Below are positions 25,656 to 32,926 of a stretch of DNA of 32,926 nt, piece by piece. The notes below the pieces were generated by a model. That model did not search any database and was not told the origin of the DNA. It saw nothing but the letters and a program-made list of their open reading frames with translations. The stretch is from Psychrobacter sp. UBA3480 (GTDB lineage: Bacteria > Pseudomonadota > Gammaproteobacteria > Pseudomonadales > Moraxellaceae). A program made the translations under genes and the position numbers. Position 1 is the stretch's first letter. The number at the start of each line of letters is the position of its first letter. Location of the stretch: contig NZ_DFQV01000013.1 of the NCBI RefSeq assembly GCF_002377945.1, positions 41,527 to 74,452 on the forward strand. Reading direction: 5' to 3'.

Positions 25656-25680
25656 CGGTTATTTTTAACATTAAAAAATA

Positions 25681-25711
25681 AAAAAAAGATGCCACTAGGG
25701 CATCTTTTTTT
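25681..25711. terminator. Bidirectional terminator between metG and the convergent small gene
   Basis: A run of A, GATGCC (25688-25693), loop, GGCATC (25699-25704) and a run of T. It can serve both the plus-strand metG and the minus-strand periplasmic gene. Confidence 0.9.
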
Positions 25712-25751
25712 ATGGTTGATTTGTCAAATTCATGAAAACCAAACCTGATAC

Positions 25752-26153
25752 TTATCTACTCAAAATATCGATAATCTGCAACGTATCATTAATCACCGTC
25801 ACAATGTTGTTTTCTGGCGTGCGAATACGAACGTAACGGTCATCATAACGGTCTAAAACGACAGAACGGTCATAATCCCTTCTATCAATCTTTCCGACTA
25901 CTCTATAACCATATCTATCAAGATCACGCTTAAATGAGGCATTAGGGCTAGCATTGCGATAAGCGTTGATACTTGGGTGGGCGTTGCCGCTATGCTTATA
26001 GTTTTTACTAACATGGGCAGAGTTACCTTTGCTGTTACCATGTCCATTACCGTGCCCGTTTCCATGACCATCTTTTGCCATAGCAGGCAATCCAATCAAA
26101 GAAGTAGCAGTGATACCAGCGATGGTTAATAATTTAAGATTAGCAGTGTTCAT
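25752..26153 (-). CDS. Small secreted His/Gly/Asn-rich protein of unknown function
   Basis: I do not recognise a family with confidence. A clear Sec signal peptide (1-26, ending AMA before KD) predicts export to the periplasm. The mature protein begins with a repeated Gly-His-Gly-Asn stretch (about 29-40), followed by more His, Ser and Asn. It ends in a strongly charged Arg/Asp/Tyr domain (about 74-133) with likely beta strands (YVRIRTPENNIVTVINDTL). The His-rich part could bind metal ions such as nickel, cobalt, copper or zinc, and the layout slightly recalls RcnB-like or PepSY-like periplasmic proteins; neither is established. It stands alone with an unusually long 621-nt upstream spacer. 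Confidence 0.7.
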   Translation of the reverse strand: MNTANLKLLTIAGITATSLIGLPAMAKDGHGNGHGNGHGNSKGNSAHVSKNYKHSGNAHPSINAYRNASPNASFKRDLDRYGYRVVGKIDRRDYDRSVVLDRYDDRYVRIRTPENNIVTVINDTLQIIDILSR

Positions 26154-26337
26154 AATATTATCCTTAAAATAGTCATTCGAAAAATTTAGATAAATAAAAA
26201 AATTAGATAAATAGTAAAGTCTATTTCACATCCACTATGGCAGCACAATGTCACCAAAATGACTGGATTATCTTTAGAATTATCATGTTTCTCGTATGAA
26301 AATTAGCTTACGTTAATTATGAAGTGAGTACGTAATA

Positions 26338-26403
26338 GATGCGTTGCTAGGATGTAAGCGTTTTGCATATGGTTTGAGCAAACAAAAGTACCCTAGCGGC
26401 ATC
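26338..26403. repeat. Nested inverted repeat
   Basis: GATGC (26338-26342) pairs with GCATC (26399-26403), GCTAGG (26346-26351) with CCTAGC (26392-26397), and inside GTTTG-AG-CAAAC (26372-26383). There is no T run, so it is not a terminator. Confidence 0.6.
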
Positions 26404-26689
26404 CGTTATATTCAGATCTAGATAAGAGCTTCAATGCCTCACGCGTCTTAATAAGATAAAAAGAAGTGATGATTTTTTTATTATCTATCACCATGACCGC
26501 TACACATTAATTTCTTATTGCGATAACTTACATTACTGTCATAATATGAACATAATAATCGATGGAACGATTACTTTATTTAATTGTTAGCCTGCTATCT
26601 CAGCATCAACATAGCATTGACTTGGCTAATCTGCATTCTTCAATATCATGGCAAAAAACCAAAGTACACCAAACAGATGAGTAAAATGA

Positions 26690-26708
26690 CTACTATATAA
26701 TTTAGTAG
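26690..26708 (+). promoter_or_regulatory. Candidate -10 region of the ABC importer genes
   Basis: TATAAT (26696-26701), 73 nt before the start codon, is flanked by the inverted repeat CTACTA (26690-26695) and TAGTAG (26703-26708). No convincing -35 box is seen, so activation by a regulator is possible. Confidence 0.4.
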
Positions 26709-26774
26709 GCTCAATCAGTCTGGCAGTATCTACTTGGTTTTTGCGATTGATATAACCTATGAGTTAACCTAATA

Positions 26775-27824
26775 ATGACTATCGCTTCTACTCTACGCTT
26801 AAGCCTATATGGCGTTGCTCTTAGTGCCATTAGCACACTTGGACTAATCGGCTGCTCAAACTCCTCTACCGAGACCGCAGCGACTGCTGAAAATAGCACG
26901 GCTACAGACAAACCTGCCAAATCTATTGCCATTACTCAAATCGTTGAGCATCCATCATTAGATGATATGCGCCGCGGTATTATTGATGAATTGGCAGATA
27001 ATGGTTATGTTGAAGGTCAAAACCTAACTGTTAACTTTCAAAGTGCGCAAGGAAATACAGCGACTGCAGGACAGATTGCCAAGCAATTTGCAGGAGACAA
27101 TCCTGATGCGATCGTAGCAATCTCAACGCCTTCTGCGCAATCAGTGGTAGCCGCGACCACCACTATCCCTATTATCTACACTGCTGTGTCAGATCCGCTA
27201 GGTGCCAAGCTCATCACAGCAGATGGCAAGCCTTTTCAAAGCAATTTGACTGGACTATCAAGCCAACTACCGCTAGAGCCGCAGTTGGATTTGTTACAGC
27301 AGATAAAGCCTGACTTAAAGACCATCGGTTATGTCTATAGCCCAGGCGAAGCAAACTCAGTATCATTGCGTGAGAACCTAAAACAAGCTCTGCCAGCACG
27401 AGGTCTGTCACTCTTAGACATTCCTGCCAATCGTCCAACGGATATCGGTATGGCGACGCGCAGTTTGCAAGGACGTGCAGATATCATCTATACCTCATTT
27501 GACAACAATGTTGCTTCTGCCTTTGAGGCCATGACCCAAGCAGCAAATGAGCTAAAGTTACCGATTATCGCGTCTGATGAATTCAGTGTAAAACGCGGTG
27601 CCACTGCTGCGCTTGGTGTCAATGACTATGATTTTGGTCGTACTACTGGCAAGATGGTATATCGCGTGTTAAATGGCGAAGCGGTCAATACTATCAAACC
27701 TGAAGTCATGAATGACCTGACCTTATATGTCAGTCCTAAGCACGCCAAAACACAAGGTGTCAGTTTGCCAGCAGAGTTACTAAAAAACGCCATCAATGTT
27801 GATATTGATGCTGAAACCAAATAA
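26775..27824 (+). CDS. ABC transporter substrate-binding lipoprotein (TrpX-like), copy 1
   Basis: A periplasmic binding protein of the ABC_sub_bind (TrpX-like) family, anchored as a lipoprotein. The signal peptide ends in the lipobox L-I-G-C27. A Ser/Thr/Ala-rich tether follows, then the bilobed domain (about 50-349) with IVEHPSLDDMRRGI, VNFQSAQGNTATAGQIAKQF, STPSAQSV and YVYSPGEANS. Related systems in Gram-positives import tryptophan, but the ligand here is unknown. The 349 residues are normal. There is no clear ribosome site before the ATG at 26775, so translation may be weak. The close paralogue follows 77 nt downstream, then a permease and ATPase. Confidence 0.87.
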   Translation: MTIASTLRLSLYGVALSAISTLGLIGCSNSSTETAATAENSTATDKPAKSIAITQIVEHPSLDDMRRGIIDELADNGYVEGQNLTVNFQSAQGNTATAGQIAKQFAGDNPDAIVAISTPSAQSVVAATTTIPIIYTAVSDPLGAKLITADGKPFQSNLTGLSSQLPLEPQLDLLQQIKPDLKTIGYVYSPGEANSVSLRENLKQALPARGLSLLDIPANRPTDIGMATRSLQGRADIIYTSFDNNVASAFEAMTQAANELKLPIIASDEFSVKRGATAALGVNDYDFGRTTGKMVYRVLNGEAVNTIKPEVMNDLTLYVSPKHAKTQGVSLPAELLKNAINVDIDAETK

Positions 27825-27862
27825 AAAGTAGTAAGCTATCTATTAGCTCGTCAATTATTTAT

Positions 27863-27882
27863 ATAGTGTACGGACACACTAT
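27863..27882 (+). repeat. Hairpin between the two binding-protein genes
   Basis: ATAGTGT (27863-27869) pairs with ACACTAT (27876-27882), loop of 6 nt, just ahead of the ribosome site of the second copy. It may protect or process the mRNA. Confidence 0.55.
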
Positions 27883-27901
27883 TATTTTAGGAGTAAGACC
27901 C

Positions 27902-28942
27902 ATGTTGTCTCAAAATCGTTTTGGTCGTTTTAATTTCGGTAAGGCTTTATTATTAGGCGGTGTATGTACGGCTATCTTGACTGGTTGTAACCAATCAGCA
28001 CAAGATGATGGCTCCACTGATGCTGCCGCTGGTGGTGATGCAGCGACGGCTATGAAGACCGTTGCTATTACCGCTATCGTCGAACATCCAGCGCTTGATG
28101 ATGTACGTAAAGGCGTCATCGACGAGCTAAACGAAGCAGGCTTCAAGGACGGTGAAAACTTAACCGTTAACTTCCAAAGCGCACAAGGAAACACTGCTAC
28201 TGCTGGTCAGATTGCTAAGCAATTTGTCGCTGATGCGCCCGATGTTATCGTCGCTATTGCAACACCATCTGCTCAATCTGTTGCCGCTTCTACTAGCAGC
28301 ATTCCATTGGTATTCTCAGCAGTTACTGACCCAGTAGCAGCAAAACTGGTACCTAAGCTAGATGGTTCTGGCACCAACGTTACAGGCGCATCAGATGCCC
28401 TACCGTATGAGCCACAGATTGATTTGATGCGTCAAATCATTCCATCATTAAAGAACGTCGGTTACGTTTACAGCCCAGGTGAAGTCAACTCAACGATTAT
28501 CTTAAAAAATCTAAAAGAGAAGCTAACACCACTCGGTATCAATGTATTAGAAGCGCCTGCACAGCGTAGTAACGACATCGCAATGGCAGCGCGTAGTCTC
28601 GAAGGTAAGGTCGATATGATCTATACTTCAACTGACAACAACGTAGTATCAGCGTACGAGTCACTTTATCAAATCGCCAAACAAAGTAAGATTCCTCTAA
28701 TTGCCTCAGACACTAGCTCAGTTGAGCGCGGTGCTGTTGCTGCTCTAGGCGTGAACTACTATGAGCTTGGCCGTGAAACTGGTAAAATTGTCGTACGTAT
28801 CTTAAACGGTGAAAAAGCAGGCGCTATCCCTGTTTACACTCCACAAGCGCTTGATCTATACGTCAGTCCAAAACACGCTAAAGAAGAAGGCATCACGTTG
28901 CCACAAGCGGTTATCGATAAAGCTAAAGAAGTGGTAGAATAA
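27902..28942 (+). CDS. ABC transporter substrate-binding lipoprotein (TrpX-like), copy 2
   Basis: A paralogue of the preceding gene with the same fold and clear similarity along its length. The run VNFQSAQGNTATAGQIAKQF is identical in both, as are YVYSPGE and LYVSPKHAK. I start at ATG 27902, preceded by AGGAG (27889-27893), giving 346 residues; the frame is open further upstream, but those residues would spoil the signal peptide. The lipobox is L-T-G-C29. The Shine-Dalgarno here is stronger than in copy 1. The ligand pocket residues cannot be identified by eye, so shared or different ligands are both possible. The permease gene begins after a 442-nt spacer with a hairpin. Confidence 0.88.
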   Translation: MLSQNRFGRFNFGKALLLGGVCTAILTGCNQSAQDDGSTDAAAGGDAATAMKTVAITAIVEHPALDDVRKGVIDELNEAGFKDGENLTVNFQSAQGNTATAGQIAKQFVADAPDVIVAIATPSAQSVAASTSSIPLVFSAVTDPVAAKLVPKLDGSGTNVTGASDALPYEPQIDLMRQIIPSLKNVGYVYSPGEVNSTIILKNLKEKLTPLGINVLEAPAQRSNDIAMAARSLEGKVDMIYTSTDNNVVSAYESLYQIAKQSKIPLIASDTSSVERGAVAALGVNYYELGRETGKIVVRILNGEKAGAIPVYTPQALDLYVSPKHAKEEGITLPQAVIDKAKEVVE

Positions 28943-29384
28943 CGCACCTTTGTATTTGGCTTAAAATAGCAGGTATAAATAGGAAAGCGATACGAATCAA
29001 TACTGTGTTGTATACCTTAAAATATACGGCTAATGATTAAATAAGAAACCCAGCTATGAGTCATTAGGCTGGGCTTCTTGTCTAAACAGAGTCTTTTTTG
29101 CAAGCGTGCTTAATAGTGCTGTATTTGTCTGAGAATTTATCTGATACTTGTTAAGTAGAGGATAGGTCTATTGATTGCATTGCAGTGCCCTGAACCATTG
29201 CTTCAAACCAAGGTAGCTTATGATCGTTGTTAATCGTGATATGTTTTGGTTTACCCTAACCGCAGATTGCTTAATCTGTTAAATTCACCGCTTAGCTGTT
29301 TAGCAGGTAGATGATTTTGGCAATTGCCATTTACTTATCTTGGTACCATACGCTAGACACTTGGTTATGACTTACTGATCTCTT
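28943..29384. other. Spacer between binding proteins and permease
   Basis: 442 nt without a supported gene. It contains a terminator-like hairpin (29043-29081), a small perfect hairpin CAGATT-GCTT-AATCTG (29263-29278) and the palindrome TGGCAATTGCCA (29318-29329), 55 nt before the permease start. It could be an attenuation region, or hold a separate permease promoter. Confidence 0.5.
29043..29081 (+). terminator. Terminator-like hairpin after the second binding protein
   Basis: AAGAAACCCAGC (29043-29054) pairs with GCTGGGCTTCTT, one mismatch, with a weak T-rich tail. It may end most binding-protein transcripts and let some continue into the permease. Confidence 0.6.
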
Positions 29385-30284
29385 ATGTCTTTAATTGCTT
29401 TTTTTGGTGCGCTTGAAAGTGGTCTGATTTATGGCCTAGTAGCACTCGGTGTGCTTATCTCATTTCGTACGCTCGACTTTCCAGATTTGACCGCTGACGG
29501 TAGTTTTCCGTTAGGTGGCGCAGTCGCTGGTATTTCTATCATCGCTGGTATCAACCCATGGTTGGCCTGTGCTTTTGGGATGTTAGCAGGTTCAGTCGCT
29601 GGTATCGTCACGGCATGGTTGCATGTCAAACTTGGCATCTTGCAACTGCTTGCCAGTATCTTGGTCATGGTTGCCTTATATTCTGTCAACCTACGTATCA
29701 TGGGCGCGCCAAACCTACCCTTGCTTGGCGAAACCACAGTGTTTAGCACCTTGGTGACCGATGGTAATGGTTATTGGATGCGTTGCCTGATTATTGGTGT
29801 CGTTGTCGCAGCTGCTATGTTATTTTTGAACTGGTTCTATAGCACTGAGACAGGTCTGTCGATGCGTGCTACTGGCTCAAACCTAAGAATGGCACAGGCG
29901 CAAGGTATCAATACCTCGTGGATGACCATCATCGGTATGGCGATTTCTAACGGTTTGATTGCCTTAGCGGGAGCGCTGTTTGTTCAGACTCAGGGTGGCG
30001 CAGATATCTCGATTGGTATCGGTACGATTGTTATCGGTCTAGCAGCAGTCATCATCGGTGAGACGATCATTCCTGCCAAGCGTATTTGGCTGATTACCTT
30101 TGCCGTTGTTGTCGGCGCGGTATTGTACAAACTGTTTATTCAGGTCGCATTATCAAGCGATACGCTACGTAGCATCGGCTTTGGTCCACAGGATTTGAAC
30201 TTGATTACCGCATTGCTCGTGGTATTAGCCTTGGTATTGCCAAAAGCGAAAACCAAGTTTTTATCACGCAAAGTTCGCGCCTAA
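29385..30284 (+). CDS. ABC transporter permease (BPD_transp_2 type)
   Basis: The inner-membrane channel subunit of the importer, 299 residues with about 8-9 hydrophobic helices. It resembles the LivH/RbsC-like permeases that accompany TrpX-like binding proteins. The N-terminal ESGLIYGLVALGVLISFRTL and DFPDLTADGSFPLGGA are characteristic of this subgroup. The loop SMRATGSNLRMAQAQGI is the cytoplasmic coupling segment that contacts the ATPase. No strong ribosome site precedes the ATG at 29385, but the first residues fit the family. A single permease implies a homodimer. The ATPase gene begins 64 nt later. Confidence 0.9.
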   Translation: MSLIAFFGALESGLIYGLVALGVLISFRTLDFPDLTADGSFPLGGAVAGISIIAGINPWLACAFGMLAGSVAGIVTAWLHVKLGILQLLASILVMVALYSVNLRIMGAPNLPLLGETTVFSTLVTDGNGYWMRCLIIGVVVAAAMLFLNWFYSTETGLSMRATGSNLRMAQAQGINTSWMTIIGMAISNGLIALAGALFVQTQGGADISIGIGTIVIGLAAVIIGETIIPAKRIWLITFAVVVGAVLYKLFIQVALSSDTLRSIGFGPQDLNLITALLVVLALVLPKAKTKFLSRKVRA

Positions 30285-30348
30285 TGACAGTCAAAGCAGG
30301 TATTTATAATACTTGCGATGCTTGAAGAGACAATAAGGAATAACGATT

Positions 30349-31143
30349 ATGATGCAAGCCACCGATTTACGGTTGACCTTTAACCCAGGCACGCCTATCG
30401 AAAACCCTGCCCTACGTGGTATCAGTTTAAATATCGCTGACGGTGAATTTGTCACTGTCATCGGTACCAATGGCGCAGGTAAATCTACTTTTTTGAACGC
30501 GGTAAGCGGTACGACACGCGTCGATAGTGGCTCAATCTTGCTAAATGGCATTGATGTGACCAAAAAGTCTGCTCATCAACGTGCGCATTGGGTTGCTCGT
30601 GTCTTTCAGGATCCGATGGCGGGTACTTGTGAAGCGCTAACGATTGAAGAAAATATGGCTTTGGCCTACAAACGCGGCGGTAATCGCGGTCTAAAATTTG
30701 CACTGAACCAGAACAACCGTGATTTGTTCCGAGAAAAACTATCCGTTTTAAAATTAGGTCTAGAAAATCGTCTAACCGATCGTATGGGTCTACTCTCTGG
30801 TGGTCAACGCCAAGCGGTAAGTCTGCTAATGGCATCATTGCAGCCCTCTAAGATTTTGCTACTTGATGAGCATACTGCAGCTCTCGATCCTAAGACTGCG
30901 GCATTTGTCTTAGAGTTGACTGATAAGATTGTCACGGACAATAAACTGACCACGATGATGGTTACCCACTCTATGCAACAAGCATTGGCACATGGCACAC
31001 GCACCGTTATGCTGCATCAGGGTCAAGTCGTGTTGGATGTCGCTGGTGACATTCGCAAAGGTATGACTGTACATGACCTGCTCGATATGTTTGAGCAAAC
31101 ACGTGGCGAAAAAGTTGAAGATGACAGCCTGATTTTAAGCTAA
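30349..31143 (+). CDS. ABC transporter ATP-binding protein
   Basis: The ATPase of the importer, 264 residues. Walker A is GTNGAGKST (about 44-52), the Q-loop is in VARVFQDPMAG, the signature LSGGQRQA and Walker B LLLDEHTAALD. The residue after the Walker B Asp-Glu is His instead of the usual Pro, which is normal for the ATPases paired with TrpX-like systems. The switch His is in MMVTHSMQQAL. Two ATGs in a row (30349 and 30352) follow AAGGA (30335-30339); either may start the protein. It is last in the cluster, followed by a terminator. Confidence 0.93.
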   Translation: MMQATDLRLTFNPGTPIENPALRGISLNIADGEFVTVIGTNGAGKSTFLNAVSGTTRVDSGSILLNGIDVTKKSAHQRAHWVARVFQDPMAGTCEALTIEENMALAYKRGGNRGLKFALNQNNRDLFREKLSVLKLGLENRLTDRMGLLSGGQRQAVSLLMASLQPSKILLLDEHTAALDPKTAAFVLELTDKIVTDNKLTTMMVTHSMQQALAHGTRTVMLHQGQVVLDVAGDIRKGMTVHDLLDMFEQTRGEKVEDDSLILS

Positions 31144-31218
31144 GTTTTAAGCTAATACTGCCAATGACTTACGACTTATAAATTTGCACCTTCCAGATAT
31201 AACCATGTCCGACAACCT

Positions 31219-31260
31219 CAAAAACCTTCAAGAGAATTGATTTTTCTTGGAGGTTTTTTG
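31219..31260 (+). terminator. Terminator of the ABC importer cluster
   Basis: AAAAACCTTCAAGA (31220-31233) pairs with TCTTGGAGGTTTTT (31245-31258) with one wobble and a T run, 76 nt after the ATPase stop. Confidence 0.85.
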
Positions 31261-31358
31261 TTATCTATAGTTAATGATCATAGGAACTTTCCACTGACCA
31301 TTATATAGTTGTCGTCTATCAAAGCTTCGCTGTTGTCACTTACTATATGAGGTCTGTC

Positions 31359-32926
31359 ATGCGCAAAATTCCTATCTACTCCCACCCTGCTGCTGGTTGG
31401 CCTGCGCTGATCTCATCTACCCAAAAGCTAATGGACTATAAGACATTTTTGCGCGGCGGTATAAGTGTATTTAAAAGCAATCAGCCCCAAGGCGGATTTG
31501 ACTGCCCAGGCTGTGCATGGCCTGACCATAAGTCACACAAAGCTATCGATGTCTGTGAAAATGGCATTAAAGTCATTGCCAGTGAGACCATGACCCACAA
31601 AGCAGATGCTGACTTTTTTACAAGGCACACCGTCACTGAGCTACAGAGCTGGACTGGTTACGAGCTTGAACATAGTGGTCGTTTATCAGAGCCGATGTAT
31701 TACGATGCGGCGCAAGATCGCTACGTCCCCATCCCTTGGGAAGCCGCTTATAGCTTAATCGCTGAGCAGTTAGGACAGCTTGACTCACCGGATGAGGCGC
31801 TATTTTATACGTCAGGTCGTGTGACTAATGAGCCTGCCTTCTTATTTCAGTTATTTGTACGCTGCTTTGGTACCAATAATTTGCCTGATTGCTCAAATAT
31901 GTGTCACGAGCCAACCTCAGTAATGCTAAGCAGACAGCTAGGTATTGGTAAAGCGACGGTGATGCTAGAAGACTTTGAGCAGGCCAAGCTGATATTGATG
32001 TTCGGGCAAAACCCAGCGACCAACCATCCACGTATGCTAGAGATGCTCGCTCATGCGCACGAACAAGGCTGTCGAATCATCTCAATTAACCCGATGCGTG
32101 AGCAAGGCCTGAGTAAATTTAGGAATCCACAAAAACCAACGCACATGGCAGCTGGTCAAAGTGCTGACATGGTCGATGATGTTATTCAAATTCAAATCGG
32201 CGGTGATGCAGCGCTATTGACGGGCATTGCCAAGTGGTTAATTGAAAACGATAAAATCAATCATGATTTTATTACCACTCATACTTCAGGCTTTGAACCT
32301 CTCAAACAGTGGCTAACAGAGCAATCATGGTCAGACATCACACTTGGTTGCGGTATTTCTCAGACAGATATTATCAATCTCGCTGAACTCGTGGCCGATA
32401 GTCCAGCAACGATTTGTACTTGGGGCATGGGTATTACTCAGCATGTGCAAGGTGATGACAATGTCGCGATGATTACCAATTTGCTCCTGTTGATGGGCAT
32501 GATTGGTATCGATGGCGCCGGTGCATCTCCAGTACGTGGACACTCCAACGTACAGGGTGATCGTACCATGGGTATCCATGAACGCCCTAGCAAAAGCTTA
32601 TTAGACAGTTTAGAGCGTGTATTTGAGCACCCTATGCCGCAAGAGCATGGCTACGATGTCGTCACAGGTGCCAAAGCCCTTATCGCAGGTAAACTAAAAG
32701 TCTTTATGGGCATGGGTGGTAACTACGCAGTGGCGGCACCTGATACCAGCGCTATTGAGCAAGCCTTAACCACTACTCAGCTTAATATATTTGTCGGTAC
32801 TAAGCTCAATGAGACTATGCTATACCCTGGTGCTAATAATTTGATCCTACCTTGCTTAGGCCGTACCGAGCGTATTGTCACAACAAAGGGTGAGCAATTT
32901 GCCACTATCGAAGACTCTATGTGTCA
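31359..32926 (+). CDS. FdhF/YdeP-type molybdopterin oxidoreductase (3' end outside window)
   Basis: The frame is open to the end of the window, giving 522 residues of a protein that is about 750-780 in this family. The N-terminal CPGCAWPD (C49, C52) and the later SNMCHEPTSVMLSRQLGIGK are hallmarks of the YdeP/FdhF-like group of formate dehydrogenase alpha-subunit homologues, which bind molybdopterin guanine dinucleotide. MFGQNPATNHPRM and GASPVRGHSNVQGDRTMGI are further cofactor-binding blocks. The true substrate is unknown; E. coli YdeP is linked to acid resistance. I start at ATG 31359 behind GAGGT; an in-frame ATG at 31347 is possible. An fdhD-type partner is not visible here. Confidence 0.9.
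   Translation, partial: MRKIPIYSHPAAGWPALISSTQKLMDYKTFLRGGISVFKSNQPQGGFDCPGCAWPDHKSHKAIDVCENGIKVIASETMTHKADADFFTRHTVTELQSWTGYELEHSGRLSEPMYYDAAQDRYVPIPWEAAYSLIAEQLGQLDSPDEALFYTSGRVTNEPAFLFQLFVRCFGTNNLPDCSNMCHEPTSVMLSRQLGIGKATVMLEDFEQAKLILMFGQNPATNHPRMLEMLAHAHEQGCRIISINPMREQGLSKFRNPQKPTHMAAGQSADMVDDVIQIQIGGDAALLTGIAKWLIENDKINHDFITTHTSGFEPLKQWLTEQSWSDITLGCGISQTDIINLAELVADSPATICTWGMGITQHVQGDDNVAMITNLLLLMGMIGIDGAGASPVRGHSNVQGDRTMGIHERPSKSLLDSLERVFEHPMPQEHGYDVVTGAKALIAGKLKVFMGMGGNYAVAAPDTSAIEQALTTTQLNIFVGTKLNETMLYPGANNLILPCLGRTERIVTTKGEQFATIEDSMC

Larger units (their letters stand above)
26154..26774. other. Long AT-rich divergent spacer
   Basis: 621 nt without a supported gene between two divergent genes. 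It holds a direct repeat of TTAGATAAATA just upstream of the small secreted protein gene, and a nested inverted repeat at 26338-26403. A TATAAT at 26696-26701 is framed by CTACTA/TAGTAG. Nothing else is recognised. Confidence 0.6.

Noticed and set aside
26338..26403. Inverted repeat considered as an integron attC site
   Set aside because: The ends lack the GTTRRRY/RYYYAAC core pair and no integrase gene is present.
30841..30880. His in place of Pro after the Walker B Asp-Glu of the importer ATPase
   Set aside because: LLLDEHTAALD is the normal form in the ATPases that accompany TrpX-like binding proteins, so it is not an inactivating change.

Overview
The window reads as chromosomal DNA of a Moraxellaceae gammaproteobacterium, most likely Psychrobacter. 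The reasons are protein-level resemblance throughout, moderately AT-rich DNA with AT-rich intergenic spacers, and gene orders typical of the pseudomonad/Moraxellaceae lineage (petABC-sspA-sspB, dcd next to mrp). I see no rRNA, tRNA, CRISPR array, insertion sequence or phage gene. Assignments rest on reading the translations; no database search was run.

Layout. 1-6.8 kb: the C-terminal part of a LysR regulator cut by the window edge, a 458-nt spacer with a promoter-like site, RNA hairpins and an intrinsic terminator, the Na+/proline symporter putP, two tandem FadL-type outer-membrane channels on the minus strand, and slyX. 6.9-13.4 kb: the ABC-F ATPase uup, the cytochrome bc1 operon petABC, and the stringent-starvation/ClpXP-adaptor pair sspA-sspB. 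13.5-17.1 kb (minus strand): dcd, a DUF2804-like protein, a small uncharacterised protein and the Fe-S carrier ATPase mrp. 17.3-23.2 kb: a ketone-body module with bdhA, scoB, scoA and atoE on the minus strand and a divergent GntP-family permease. 23.5-26.2 kb: metG and a convergent small periplasmic His/Gly/Asn-rich protein. 26.8-31.1 kb: an ABC importer with two tandem paralogous lipoprotein binding proteins, a permease and an ATPase. 31.4 kb to the end: the N-terminal two thirds or so of an FdhF/YdeP-type molybdopterin oxidoreductase, cut by the window edge.

How genes work together. The ketone-body module would import acetoacetate (AtoE) and probably 3-hydroxybutyrate (the GntP-family permease), oxidise 3-hydroxybutyrate to acetoacetate (BdhA) and activate it with CoA from succinyl-CoA (ScoAB). 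No thiolase and no regulator is local. It lies between mrp and metG, which are direct divergent neighbours in Pseudomonas, so it looks like an insertion into an old gene junction. The two FadL channels share matched promoters and a phased upstream block, so they are probably co-regulated.

I did not find an obviously new multi-gene system. The most useful leads are non-coding or small: the putP upstream RNA candidate, the shared FadL promoter block, the hairpins between sco/bdh genes, long inverted repeats in the atoE/gntP and 26.3-kb spacers, an in-frame 9-nt repeat in the DUF2804 gene, and its uncharacterised 145-aa partner. Several start codons were set by Shine-Dalgarno position (uup, petB, petC, atoE, the GntP permease, the second binding protein).
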